DNA of 64,000 bases from Planomonospora sp. ID82291 (GTDB lineage: Bacteria; Actinomycetota; Actinomycetes; Streptosporangiales; Streptosporangiaceae), in assembly GCF_015711645.1 (NCBI RefSeq), contig NZ_JABTEX010000001.1, positions 124,001 through 188,000 on the forward strand, given 5' to 3'. Below the pieces are notes generated by a model that was not told where the DNA came from, ran no database searches, and worked only from the letters and a program-made list of their open reading frames with translations. Position numbers and translations under genes: made by a program. Of this stretch, positions 8,436 through 16,360 are shown one piece after another (position 1 is the stretch's first letter; every line of letters starts with the position of its first letter).

Positions 8436-9821
8436 TCACCGGTCCCGGCCGGACGCCCCCTGGCCGCCGCCGTGCCGGTCGTCCATCGCCTCCCGCAGCA
8501 GCGCCACGGCCCGGTCGAGCGTCCCGGCCGGGACCGTGTACGGCAGCCGCACCCGGTCGACCGGCGTCCCATCGACCGAGAAGGCCGAACCGGCGAGGAG
8601 GCCGAGCCCGAGGGACGCGGCCCGGCGGACGAGCGCGTCGCCCGACGTCCCGGTCAGCCGGAGCCAGAGGGCCAGACCGCCCTGAGGAACCGTGAAGGTC
8701 CACGCGTCGTCGCCGTCCAGCAGCCGCACCAGGTGGTCGCGCTGCTCCCGGAGCTCGGCCCTGCGGCGCGCGAGCACCGGCTCGATCCGCGGCAGCAGCT
8801 CGCAGGCCACCAGCTGCTCCATGGGCGCGGGCGTGCACGGGCCGCACAGGGGGTCGAGCAGCAGTTCCCGGACGAGCCCGGCGGAACCGCGGATCCACCC
8901 GATCCGCAGCCCGCCCCACACGGTCTTGCTCAGCGAGCCGACGCAGACGGCTCGCCGGATGCGCGGCTCCGGCCGCGGGTCGTCGCGCAGGTCCATGTCC
9001 CGCATGGTCTCGTCCGCGATCACGGTCACCCGGTGCCGGGCCGCGAGCTCGGCGACCTCCCGGCGGGTCCCGGCGTCCATCAGGGCTCCGGTCGGGTTCT
9101 GGAAGTCGGGGACCAGCAGCGCGAGCCCGCCCGCGGCCTCGCGGAAGGCCGCCGCCAGCTGGCCGGGGTCCCAGCCCTCGGTGGTGACCCGCAACGGGGC
9201 GATCCGTACTCCGGACCTGCGCAGGACGGCGAGCGTGTCGGCGTACGCCGGGTTCTCCACCGCGGCGACCCGGCCGCGGCCGAGGCTCCCGGCCAGCAGC
9301 GCCAGCGCGGCTCGGGCCCCGGAGGTGACCAGGATCTGGTCGGGCAGCGTCGCCAGTCCCTGCCCGGTGTACCGCCGGGCGATCGCCTCCCGCAGCTCGG
9401 GCAGTCCCTGCCCCGGCTCCCCGCCCTCCAGGAAGATCCGTGCCGACCGGTCCAGCGCACGCCGCACCGCGTCGGCGTAGACCTCGCCCGGTGCGGCGGG
9501 AACCGCCCGGCGCAGGTCGAGGGGCGCCCCCGGCCGGTCCGCCGAGAGCGGCGCGAAGCGCTCCCCCACGTCCGGGGGCAACCGCATCGTGCTCGCGCTG
9601 CCGTGCCGGGTGGCCAGCCAGCCCGCCGCGCGCAGACGGGCCAGCGCCGCGGTGACGGTCCCCCGGCTGACTCCCAGCTCGGCGGCCATCCGCCGCTCGG
9701 CCGGGAGCCGGTCGCCGACCCGGATCCGCCCGTCGAGCACCGCCTCGCGCAGGGCCTCGGCCAGGGAGTCGGCCAGGGAGGACCCGGGTCGGCGCCACCC
9801 GGCCGGCAGGATGCTGGACAC
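8436..9821 (-). CDS. MocR-type GntR regulator with aminotransferase domain
   Basis: 461 aa from a GTG at 9821. Residues 15-75 are a GntR winged helix (LPAERRMAAELGVSRGTVTAALARL); residues 100-450 are a fold-type I aminotransferase domain. It contains NPTG at 242-245 and the PLP lysine K299 in SLSKTVWGG. MocR proteins sense PLP or an amino-acid aldimine and control neighbouring pyridoxal or amino-acid genes. It is divergent from a PLP-dependent decarboxylase 61 bp away, with an inverted repeat GGTCCA/TGGACC between them, so it probably controls both. The start lacks a ribosome-binding site; a leaderless transcript is likely. Confidence 0.9.
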   Translation of the reverse strand: MSSILPAGWRRPGSSLADSLAEALREAVLDGRIRVGDRLPAERRMAAELGVSRGTVTAALARLRAAGWLATRHGSASTMRLPPDVGERFAPLSADRPGAPLDLRRAVPAAPGEVYADAVRRALDRSARIFLEGGEPGQGLPELREAIARRYTGQGLATLPDQILVTSGARAALALLAGSLGRGRVAAVENPAYADTLAVLRRSGVRIAPLRVTTEGWDPGQLAAAFREAAGGLALLVPDFQNPTGALMDAGTRREVAELAARHRVTVIADETMRDMDLRDDPRPEPRIRRAVCVGSLSKTVWGGLRIGWIRGSAGLVRELLLDPLCGPCTPAPMEQLVACELLPRIEPVLARRRAELREQRDHLVRLLDGDDAWTFTVPQGGLALWLRLTGTSGDALVRRAASLGLGLLAGSAFSVDGTPVDRVRLPYTVPAGTLDRAVALLREAMDDRHGGGQGASGRDR

Positions 9822-9822
9822 C

Positions 9823-9846
9823 GGTCCAGTCTGTCGTGATTGGACC
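9823..9846. promoter_or_regulatory. Inverted repeat between mocR-type gene and decarboxylase: candidate operator
   Basis: GGTCCA at 9823-9828 and TGGACC at 9841-9846, 12 bases apart, with a further GGACC copy just beyond. It spans most of the 61-bp divergent gap. MocR proteins bind paired half-sites in such gaps. Confidence 0.55.
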
Positions 9847-9882
9847 AGGACCGGGCGCGTGCGCCTCCCCTACGGTTCTGCC

Positions 9883-11271
9883 ATGCACCCACGACTCGGC
9901 GACGATCTCGCCCGCCTGCCCGCCCTGCTCGACGAGACGCGGGCCCGCGCCGTACGACTCCTCACGGGACTGGACGACCGCCCGGTCGCCGTGGCCGCCG
10001 CGCCTCCCGCGCCCGAGCCCTTGCCGGCGGCCGGGACCGGCGCGGCGGGGGCGATGGAGGCCTTCGCCCGGCGCTGGGAGCCGGGTTTCGCCGCCAGCGC
10101 CGGCCCCCGCTACCTGGGCTTCGTCACCGGCGGCGCCACCCCCGCCTCGCTGGCCGGCGACTGGCTCACCGGCGCGCTGGACCAGAACCCCACCTCCGGC
10201 ATCGACTCCAGCGCCCCGGACCTGGAGCGGGAGACCGTGGCCTGGCTGCGCGAGTTGTTCGGCCTGCCCCCACAGCACGCCGGGGCCTTCGTCAGCGGCG
10301 CCACGATGTCCAACTTCACCGGCCTGGCCATCGCCCGGGAGTGGGTGGGCGAACGGCGCGGCGTCCGCGTGTCCGAGCAGGGGGCGGCGGCCCTCGGTCC
10401 CGTCCCCGTGCTCTCGGCGAGCCCGCACTCCAGCGTCGGCAAGGCCCTGTCCATGCTCGGGCTGGGGCGCTCCGCGCTGCGGAGGGTCGACGCGCTGCCC
10501 GGACGGGAGGCCGTCGACCCGGCCCGGCTGGAGGAGGCGCTGGAGTCCCTCGGCGGCGCGCCCGCGATCGTGGTCGCCAACGCGGGGACGGTCGACACCG
10601 TCGACTTCGACGACCTGCGGGCGATCGTCGCCCTGCGCGAGCGGTACCCCTTCTGGCTGCACGTGGACGCGGCCTTCGGCGCCTTCGCCGCGCTCTCGCC
10701 GGACCACGCCGGCCTGGTCGACGGGCTCGGCGAGGCCGACTCGGTCTGCGTGGACCTGCACAAGTGGCTGAACGTCCCCTACGACAGCGCGGTCCAGTTC
10801 ACCCGCCGCCGCGACCTGCAGGCCCGGGTCTTCGCCAACTCCGCCGCCTACCTCGGGCCGCTCGGCGACGACCTGGACCGGGTGGACCTGGTCCACCTGA
10901 CCCCGGAGAACTCCCGGCGGCTGCGCGCCCTGCCCGCCTGGTTCACGCTCGCCGCCTACGGCCGCGAGGGCCACGCCGAGATCGTCCGGCGCGACATCGC
11001 GCTGGCCGGACTGCTCGGCGAGCGCGTCGCCGCGCTGCCCGGTTACCGCCTGCTGGCCCCCGTCCGGCTCAACGTGGTCTGCTTCACACCGGCCCACTCC
11101 CCGGAGCGCGCCGGGGAGCTGGTGTCGGCGATCATCGAGTCCGGCGAGGCCTTCCTCACGCCCACGGTCTACGGCGGGGTGCCGGCACTGCGCGCCGCGT
11201 TCAGCAACTGGCGCACCACCGAGGCCGACGTCGAGCGCGTCGCGAAGGTCCTGGAACGGCTCGCGCCGTGA
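9883..11271 (+). CDS. PLP-dependent group II amino acid decarboxylase family protein
   Basis: 462 aa, fold-type I. PLP-site marks: SGATMSNFTGLAIAR at 138-152 (phosphate binding), HVDAAFG at 260-266 and DLHKWLNVPY with the Schiff-base lysine K294. The pattern fits the pyridoxal decarboxylase group (glutamate, tyrosine, aromatic amino acid or diaminobutyrate type). It would release CO2 from an amino acid, or act as an aldehyde-forming relative; the substrate is not readable. The ATG at 9883 has no ribosome-binding site, and a TACGGT about 12 bases upstream suggests a leaderless mRNA. The divergent MocR gene is its likely regulator. Confidence 0.88.
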   Translation: MHPRLGDDLARLPALLDETRARAVRLLTGLDDRPVAVAAAPPAPEPLPAAGTGAAGAMEAFARRWEPGFAASAGPRYLGFVTGGATPASLAGDWLTGALDQNPTSGIDSSAPDLERETVAWLRELFGLPPQHAGAFVSGATMSNFTGLAIAREWVGERRGVRVSEQGAAALGPVPVLSASPHSSVGKALSMLGLGRSALRRVDALPGREAVDPARLEEALESLGGAPAIVVANAGTVDTVDFDDLRAIVALRERYPFWLHVDAAFGAFAALSPDHAGLVDGLGEADSVCVDLHKWLNVPYDSAVQFTRRRDLQARVFANSAAYLGPLGDDLDRVDLVHLTPENSRRLRALPAWFTLAAYGREGHAEIVRRDIALAGLLGERVAALPGYRLLAPVRLNVVCFTPAHSPERAGELVSAIIESGEAFLTPTVYGGVPALRAAFSNWRTTEADVERVAKVLERLAP

Positions 11272-11308
11272 CCGCCCGGCCGGCCGCCGGGCCCGGCGCC
11301 TCGTGAAC

Positions 11309-11336
11309 GGGGGCGGCGATCGGCTCGCCGCCTCCC
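11309..11336 (+). terminator. Candidate terminator after the decarboxylase gene
   Basis: GGCGGCGA (11312-11319) pairs perfectly with TCGCCGCC (11325-11332) across a five-base loop, extended by GGGG/CCC flanks. There is no U-run, as is usual in actinomycetes. Confidence 0.5.
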
Positions 11337-11474
11337 GCGTCGACCGCCGTCACCGGTGCACGGGGCCGCCACGACCGCCCCCGTGCGGCCGCACATCGCA
11401 GGAGGCGATCGGCAACCCGTCTCCGGCCCCGTGAAGTCCCCCGGCTCACTACTCTGTGGTACCGTTTAGTAGTA

Positions 11475-11496
11475 CTCGGTATCACATAGTACCGAG
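11475..11496. promoter_or_regulatory. PadR-gene operator candidate (CTCGGTA-N8-TACCGAG)
   Basis: A perfect 7-bp inverted repeat with an 8-base spacer, 20 bases before the PadR ATG. Related GTACC and AGTACT elements lie just upstream at about 11458-11475. The AT-rich pocket is a likely promoter. PadR proteins normally repress their own gene through such a site. Confidence 0.6.
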
Positions 11497-11515
11497 AGGC
11501 CGAAGAGGACCCACG

Positions 11516-11842
11516 ATGGACGACCTGACGGAGATGCTGAAGGGCACGCTCGAAGGCTGCGTGCTTGAGATCATCGGCAGTGAGGAGACCTACGGATACG
11601 CGATCACGCGCCGGTTGAACGAGCTCGGCTTCGCCGACGTCGTCGAGGGGACGGTTTACACCATCCTGCTGCGACTGGAGAAGAACGGGCTCGTCCAGGT
11701 GACGAAACGACCGTCCGGGCTGGGCCCGCCGCGCAAGTTCTACGCGCTCAACGACGCGGGGCGCGACAGACTCGCGACGTTCTGGGCGAAATGGGAGTAC
11801 ATCACCTCGCGGATCGACAGGCTCAAGGAGGGCGGGAGATGA
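11516..11842 (+). CDS. PadR-family transcriptional regulator
   Basis: 108 aa from the ATG at 11516; the longer frame from 11456 runs through the operator and is rejected. The fold is the PadR winged helix: MLKGTLEGCVLEIIGSEETYGYAI at residues 5-28, then EGTVYTILLRLEKNGLV and the wing KFYALNDAGRDRL. It belongs to the short PadR group that lacks a long C-terminal helix domain. The group is normally co-transcribed with DUF1048 proteins. Here the next ATG overlaps its stop (ATGA) and begins exactly such a protein, but that frame ends after 30 codons. It is probably autoregulated through the repeat at 11475-11496. Confidence 0.9.
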   Translation: MDDLTEMLKGTLEGCVLEIIGSEETYGYAITRRLNELGFADVVEGTVYTILLRLEKNGLVQVTKRPSGLGPPRKFYALNDAGRDRLATFWAKWEYITSRIDRLKEGGR

Positions 11843-11931
11843 GCTTCGGGGAGACCGTCACCGGCAGCGATCTCACCGGGGAGTGGAAGGCGCTCGAAGA
11901 GTCCGCCGGGGGAAGGCCCGACGCTCCATGA
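11839..11931 (+). pseudogene. N-terminal stub of a DUF1048 protein, 30 codons
   Basis: The ATGA overlap at 11839 with the PadR stop starts a frame reading SFGETVTGSDLTGEWKALEE, the characteristic N-terminus of DUF1048 proteins found after PadR genes. Full-length members are about 110 residues. This frame stops at codon 31 and is followed at once by a huge hairpin; no later frame continues the family. It is best read as a deletion remnant whose start is kept by overlap with padR. A functional micropeptide is the alternative. Confidence 0.65.
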
Positions 11932-11978
11932 CCGCCGCCCCTCCGGGCCGCCTGCGTGGCGGCCCGGAGGGGCGGCGG
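11932..11978. terminator. Very strong hairpin, 21-bp perfect stem
   Basis: Arms 11932-11952 and 11958-11978 are perfectly complementary, loop TGCGT. It lies directly after the PadR/DUF1048 remnant and 62 bases before the end of convergent nrdJ, so it can end transcription from both sides. There is no U-run. Confidence 0.85.
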
Positions 11979-12040
11979 TCGGCGGGGCCGTCCGCGGTCC
12001 GTCCCGTGGGGCGGTGCGCCTGGCGCGGCCCCGCCGGTTC

Positions 12041-14908
12041 TCAGCTGCAGCCGCTGGTGGAGCCGCAGCCCTCGCAGACGTAGCAGCTGCCCGCGGGGCG
12101 CATCTTCGTGCCGCAGGTCATGCAGAGCGGCGCGTCGGCGGTGCGGCCCTGGTGGGACTCCAGGGAACCGCCCTCGCCGGACTCCCGCCGGGCCACGGCC
12201 GGGGTCGCGGTCACCGCCTCGGCGCGCTGCTGGGGCTGCTCGATCGGGGCCGAGGTGGCCAGCTCGGCGATGACCTGCTCGGACTGGACGGCGGCCGGGT
12301 CCTCACCGCGCTGCTGGGCGGCCCGCTCGGCGGCGGAGAAGACGCCGAGGGCGGCGCGCTCCTCGTAGGGCAGGTGGTCCAGGGCCAGCCGGCGGAAGAT
12401 GTAGTCCACCACCGAGGCGGCCATGCGGATGTCGGGGTCGTCGGTCATGCCCGCCGGGTCGAACCGCATGTTGACGAACTTGCTGACGTAGGTCTCCAGC
12501 GGCACGCCGTACTGCAGGCCGATCGAGATGGCCACGGAGAAGGCGTCCATGACGCCCGCCAGGGTCGAGCCCTGCTTGGACATCTTCAGGAAGACCTCGC
12601 CGAGGCCGTCGTCGGGGTAGCACGAGGCGGTCATGTAGCCCTTGGCCCCGGCCACGGTGAAGCGGGTCGTGGTGCTGGGCCGCTGGTTGGGCAGCCGGCG
12701 GCGGGTCGGGCGGCTGATCTCCACCACCTTGACCTGCGGCTCGGCGGAGGTCTCGGCCTTGTCCACCTTGTCCGCCTTGTCCGCCTCGGTCTTCTTGCCC
12801 GAGGCGGAGAGCGGCTGGCCGACCTTGCAGTTGTCGCGGTAGACGGCCAGGGCCTTCAGGCCGAGCTTCCAGCCCTCCAGGTAGACCTGCTCGATGTCCT
12901 CGACGGTCGCGGACTCGGGCAGGTTGACGGTCTTGCTGATCGCCCCGGACAGGAACGGCTGGGTGGCGGCCATCATCCGGACGTGGCCCATCGGGGCGAT
13001 GGCCCGCTCGCCCATGGCGCAGTCGAACACCTCGTAGTGCTCGGGCCGCAGCCCCGGCGCGTCGACGACGTGGCCGTGCTCGGCGATGAACTCGACGATC
13101 GCCTCGACCTGCTCGCCGGGGTAGCCGAGCTTCGCCAGCGCCCGCGGGATCGTCTGGTTGACGATCTGCATGGAGCCGCCGCCGACGAGCTTCTTGAACT
13201 TGACCAGCGCCAGGTCCGGCTCGATGCCGGTGGTGTCGCAGTCCATCATCAGGCCGATGGTGCCGGTGGGCGCCAGCAGGGAGGCCTGGGCGTTGCGGTA
13301 GCCGTTGCGCTCGCCGAGCTTGAGGCACTCGGCCCACTGCCGGGTGGCCTCGGCGTGGATGGCGCCGTCCACGGCGTCCAGCGTGCGCAGCTCGTCGTTG
13401 GCGGCGGAGTGCTTGCCCATGACGCGCTTGTGCGCGTCGGCGTTGCGGGCGTAGCCGTCGTACGGTCCCACGACCGCGGCCAGCTCGGCGCTGCGGCGGT
13501 AGGAGGCGCCGGTCATCAGGGAGGTGATGGCGGCGGCGACGGCGCGACCGCCGTCGGAGTCGTAGGCGTGGCCGGTGGCCATGAGCAGCGCGCCCAGGTT
13601 GGCGTAGCCGATGCCGAGCTGGCGGTAGGCGCGGGTGGTCTCGCCGATCTTCTCGGTCGGGAAGTCGGCGAAGCAGATGGAGACGTCCATCGCGGTGATG
13701 ATCAGCTCGGTGATCTTCACGAAGTTCTGGATGTCGAAGGAGCCGTCGTCGGCGAGGAACTTCAGCAGGTTGATGCTGGCCAGGTTGCAGGAGGAGTTGT
13801 CCAGGTGGACGTACTCCGAGCACGGGTTCGAGGCGGTGATGCGGCCCGTCTCCGGGCAGGTGTGCCAGTCGTTGATCGTGTCGTCGTACTGCACGCCGGG
13901 GTCGGCGCACTCCCAGGCGGCGGTCGCCATCTTGCGGAACAGGTCGCGGGCGTCGACCTGCTCGATGACCTCCCCGGTGAGGCGGGCGCGCAGGCCGAAC
14001 CGCTCGCCCTTCTCCACCGCGCGCATGAACTCGTCGGAGACGCGCACGGAGTTGTTGGCGTTCTGGTACTGGACGGAGACGATGTCCTTGCCGCCCAGGT
14101 CCATGTCGTACCCGGCGTCGCGCAGCGCGCGGATCTTGTCCTCCTCGCGCGCCTTGGTCTCGATGAACTCCTCGATGTCGGGGTGGTCGACGTCGAGGAC
14201 GACCATCTTGGCCGCCCGGCGGGTCGCACCGCCCGACTTGATGGTGCCGGCGGAGGCGTCCGCGCCGCGCATGAAGGAGACCGGGCCGCTGGCGGTGCCG
14301 CCGCTGGAGAGCAGCTCCTTGGAGGAACGGATCCGGGAGAGGTTCACGCCGGAGCCCGAACCGCCCTTGAAGATCACGCCCTCTTCCTTGTACCAGTCGA
14401 GGATGGACTCCATCTGGTCGTCCACGGCCAGGATGAAGCAGGCGCTGACCTGCTGCGGCGAGGCCGTGCCGACGTTGAACCAGACCGGCGAGTTGAAGCT
14501 GAAGACCTGGTTGACCAGGGCGTGCTTGAGCTCGTGGTCGAAGATCTCGGCGTCCTCGTCGGTGGCGAAGTAGCCCTCCTCGACGCCGGTCCGGGTGTAG
14601 ACGCCCACCACGCGGTCGACGAGCTGCTTGAGGCTCCACTCGCGCTGCGGGGTGCCGACGGCGCCCCGGAAGTACTTGGTGGTGACGATGTTGGCCGCGT
14701 TGACCGACCAGGAGGCGGGGAACTCCACGCCGCGCTGCTCGAAGTTGACCGAGCCGTCGCGCCAGTTGGTCATGACGACGTCACGGCGCTCCCAGGCCAC
14801 CTCGTCGTACGGGTGCACGCCGGGGGTGGTGAAGATGCGCTTCATCTTCAGCCCCTTGCGCGGGCGCCTGCCCCCGCGCGCCGCCGTACCGCTGACCGTC
14901 TCCGTCAT
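12041..14908 (-). CDS. nrdJ: Vitamin B12-dependent (class II) ribonucleoside-diphosphate reductase
   Basis: 955 aa, the normal length for actinobacterial NrdJ. It reduces ribonucleotides to deoxyribonucleotides using adenosylcobalamin as radical source, in the cytosol. Visible marks: ACFILAVDD (first redox Cys), the substrate-site block NPCSEYVHLDNSSCNLAS (Asn, radical Cys and Glu of the active site), the PTGTIGLMMDCDTTG loop, and a C-terminal Cys-rich tail (CMTCGTKMRPAGSCYVCEGC, then GCS) that re-reduces the enzyme. ATG 14908 was chosen for GGAAGGGGGAAG just upstream; the frame is open to 14971. It is second in the nrdR-nrdJ operon, 91 bp after nrdR, and so is probably under NrdR control. 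Confidence 0.97.
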   Translation of the reverse strand: MTETVSGTAARGGRRPRKGLKMKRIFTTPGVHPYDEVAWERRDVVMTNWRDGSVNFEQRGVEFPASWSVNAANIVTTKYFRGAVGTPQREWSLKQLVDRVVGVYTRTGVEEGYFATDEDAEIFDHELKHALVNQVFSFNSPVWFNVGTASPQQVSACFILAVDDQMESILDWYKEEGVIFKGGSGSGVNLSRIRSSKELLSSGGTASGPVSFMRGADASAGTIKSGGATRRAAKMVVLDVDHPDIEEFIETKAREEDKIRALRDAGYDMDLGGKDIVSVQYQNANNSVRVSDEFMRAVEKGERFGLRARLTGEVIEQVDARDLFRKMATAAWECADPGVQYDDTINDWHTCPETGRITASNPCSEYVHLDNSSCNLASINLLKFLADDGSFDIQNFVKITELIITAMDVSICFADFPTEKIGETTRAYRQLGIGYANLGALLMATGHAYDSDGGRAVAAAITSLMTGASYRRSAELAAVVGPYDGYARNADAHKRVMGKHSAANDELRTLDAVDGAIHAEATRQWAECLKLGERNGYRNAQASLLAPTGTIGLMMDCDTTGIEPDLALVKFKKLVGGGSMQIVNQTIPRALAKLGYPGEQVEAIVEFIAEHGHVVDAPGLRPEHYEVFDCAMGERAIAPMGHVRMMAATQPFLSGAISKTVNLPESATVEDIEQVYLEGWKLGLKALAVYRDNCKVGQPLSASGKKTEADKADKVDKAETSAEPQVKVVEISRPTRRRLPNQRPSTTTRFTVAGAKGYMTASCYPDDGLGEVFLKMSKQGSTLAGVMDAFSVAISIGLQYGVPLETYVSKFVNMRFDPAGMTDDPDIRMAASVVDYIFRRLALDHLPYEERAALGVFSAAERAAQQRGEDPAAVQSEQVIAELATSAPIEQPQQRAEAVTATPAVARRESGEGGSLESHQGRTADAPLCMTCGTKMRPAGSCYVCEGCGSTSGCS

Positions 14909-14999
14909 GACTTCCCCCTTCCGGACTCCGAACGGAGCCCGCGAGTCGGACCAATCAACGCGCCGCCTCATGTCCCCCGGCGCCCGGGGATCGACTTCC

Positions 15000-15461
15000 T
15001 CAGTCCTGCGGGGCGGAACGGTCCGCCCGCAGTTGCTCGATCTCGGCCTCGAAGTCGGCCAGCGTCTCGAACCCCCGGTAGACGGAGGCGAAGCGGAGGT
15101 AGGCGACCTCGTCCAGCTCGCGGAGCGGACCCAGGATCGCCAGCCCGACCTCGTGGGCGGGGATCTCGGCGGCTCCGGTCGCCCGGATGCTCTCCTCGAC
15201 CCGCTGGCCCAGCTGCGCCAGGGAGTCCTCGCTGACGGGCCGTCCCTGGCACGCCCGCCGGACCCCGGCGATCACCTTGTCCCGGAAGAACGGCTCCGTC
15301 ACCCCGCTGCGCTTGCTCACCATCAGCAGGACCGTCTCCTGCGTGGTGAACCTGCGCCCGCACTGCGGGCACGTGCGCCTGCGGCGGATGGCCCCGCCGT
15401 CCTCCGTGGACCGGCTGTCGATGACCCGCGTGTCAGGATGACGACAGAACGGACAGTGCAC
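15000..15461 (-). CDS. nrdR: Transcriptional repressor NrdR
   Basis: 153 aa from a GTG at 15461 with GGGAGGCG upstream. The N-terminal zinc ribbon is intact ([20 protein letters not shown], then [15 protein letters not shown]) and is followed by the ATP-cone domain ([20 protein letters not shown]). NrdR senses dATP/ATP and represses ribonucleotide reductase genes by binding paired NrdR boxes. It lies upstream of nrdJ in the same direction. Two NrdR-box-like elements 32 bp apart sit 107-154 bases upstream of its start, implying autoregulation of the whole operon. Confidence 0.97.
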   Translation of the reverse strand: MHCPFCRHPDTRVIDSRSTEDGGAIRRRRTCPQCGRRFTTQETVLLMVSKRSGVTEPFFRDKVIAGVRRACQGRPVSEDSLAQLGQRVEESIRATGAAEIPAHEVGLAILGPLRELDEVAYLRFASVYRGFETLADFEAEIEQLRADRSAPQD

Positions 15462-15567
15462 GTGCGTCGCCTCCCTGACCGGTTCACCTGCCCCACGCGC
15501 CGCCGTGCCATGCCATGCGGAAATGCCCGCACTCCTTCACCAGCGGAGGTGAAGTGCGGTAACAGAA

Positions 15568-15615
15568 ACACAACTTATGGTGAAACGGGGCGGGTGGTGC
15601 CACTAGATGTTGTGG
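15568..15615. promoter_or_regulatory. Tandem NrdR boxes upstream of nrdR-nrdJ
   Basis: Box A, ACACAACTTATGGTGA, at 15568-15583; box B, read on the minus strand as CCACAACATCTAGTGG, at 15600-15615. Their centres are 32 bp apart, the three-helical-turn spacing typical of NrdR sites. Box B is nearly a perfect palindrome. Confidence 0.75.
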
Positions 15616-15662
15616 TGCAACCGTAGAAGTGCGCGCCGATGAACGCAAGTTGATCGGCGGGT

Positions 15663-15698
15663 CCCGAGTGAAGGCGCTGATCAGGGGGGCCACTCGGG
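15663..15698 (-). terminator. Candidate terminator after the lexA-divergent gene
   Basis: CCCGAGTG (15663-15670) and CACTCGGG (15691-15698) form an 8-bp stem with a 20-base loop, about 44 bases beyond the stop at 15742. It would separate that gene from the nrdR promoter. Confidence 0.5.
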
Positions 15699-15741
15699 CG
15701 TGTCGCCGGCCTCCCGCCCCACGCCCCTCCCGCGCCTCGCC

Positions 15742-16149
15742 CTAGGCGGGCAGCAGGCGTGCGATCACCCAGAGGACGACGAGACCGGCCGCGAGCAGCA
15801 CGATCACCGCCGCACCCCTGCCCCGGCGGGTGAGCCGGAGGGGCGGAGCGGCGGGGCGGCGGCCCCCTCTCCGCGCCCCGGCCCCCCGCCCGGTCGCCGG
15901 CCTCCGGCGCGCCCGCCCGCCCGCTCCCGGATGCGGCCGCCTCCCGCCCGACCCGCCCGGCCGGCCTTCGCCCGCGCCTCCGGAGCGCCCCTCCCCCGTC
16001 GCCCGCGACCGGCCCCCGCCCGGCCCCGGGCGGCCGCCGTCCGCCGCCCGGAGGTGCGCCCTTCCGCCCTCGATCAGCCGCAGGTGCGGCCGGGACCGCC
16101 CGGACGCCCGCCCCCGTCGGGATCGCCCTGTCCGCGTGGTCGCCTCCAT
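15742..16149 (-). CDS. ChiZ-position single-TM protein lacking LysM, probably SOS-induced
   Basis: 135 aa from the ATG at 16149, which follows GGGAGGGCC. Residues 1-105 are a disordered Arg/Gly/Pro-rich segment; residues 113-132 (AAVIVLLAAGLVVLWVIARL) are one membrane segment, and the protein ends three residues later. Gene order nrdJ-nrdR-this gene-lexA is the conserved actinobacterial order. In Mycobacterium tuberculosis this position holds Rv2719c (ChiZ), an SOS-induced cell-wall protein with an Arg-rich tail, one TM and an outer LysM domain. Here LysM is absent, and no LysM-like frame follows the stop. Two SOS boxes lie in the 211-bp gap to lexA. The likely role, by position, is slowing division during DNA damage; the homology call rests on synteny and layout. 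Confidence 0.75.
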   Translation of the reverse strand: MEATTRTGRSRRGRASGRSRPHLRLIEGGRAHLRAADGGRPGPGGGRSRATGEGRSGGAGEGRPGGSGGRRPHPGAGGRARRRPATGRGAGARRGGRRPAAPPLRLTRRGRGAAVIVLLAAGLVVLWVIARLLPA

Positions 16150-16203
16150 GGCCCTCCCATCGCCCCGGCCTGGCCGAACACAGGTCGAAGAAAGATCGGT
16201 GAA

Positions 16204-16219
16204 TCGAACACGGTGTCGA
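16204..16219. promoter_or_regulatory. SOS (LexA) box 1, imperfect
   Basis: TCGAACACGGTGTCGA resembles the actinobacterial consensus TCGAAC-N4-GTTCGA, with a weak right half. It lies 55 bases before the start of the divergent TM protein, so it is placed to control that gene. Confidence 0.5.
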
Positions 16220-16272
16220 TCGAACTCCCGTACGATGTTGTACACCACGCCGTCGCCGATTTCGAGGAAGAC

Positions 16273-16288
16273 TCGAACAATTGTTTGA
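16273..16288. promoter_or_regulatory. SOS (LexA) box 2
   Basis: TCGAACAATTGTTTGA has one mismatch to TCGAAC-N4-GTTCGA. It lies 72 bases before the lexA ATG and should mediate lexA autoregulation. Confidence 0.85.
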
Positions 16289-16360
16289 AGATGATCTTCG
16301 ACGGCGGTACGGTCGCTGTGTGCGACATGAGGAATACAGACCGGGAGGCGAGGAGATCGC

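Noticed and set aside
8221-11097. A 958-codon minus-strand open frame across several genes
   Set aside because: It overlaps the MocR and decarboxylase genes out of frame, is rich in Arg/Pro/Gly and has no motif. GC-rich codon bias leaves shadow frames open.
12014-15235. A 1073-codon plus-strand open frame opposite nrdJ
   Set aside because: It is the antisense shadow of nrdJ and nrdR; composition is Val/Leu/Gly/His-rich without any motif.
14909-15741. Cobalamin riboswitch for nrdJ
   Set aside because: The nrdR-nrdJ gap is 91 bp and the nrdR leader shows no B12-box-like core; NrdR boxes explain the control region.
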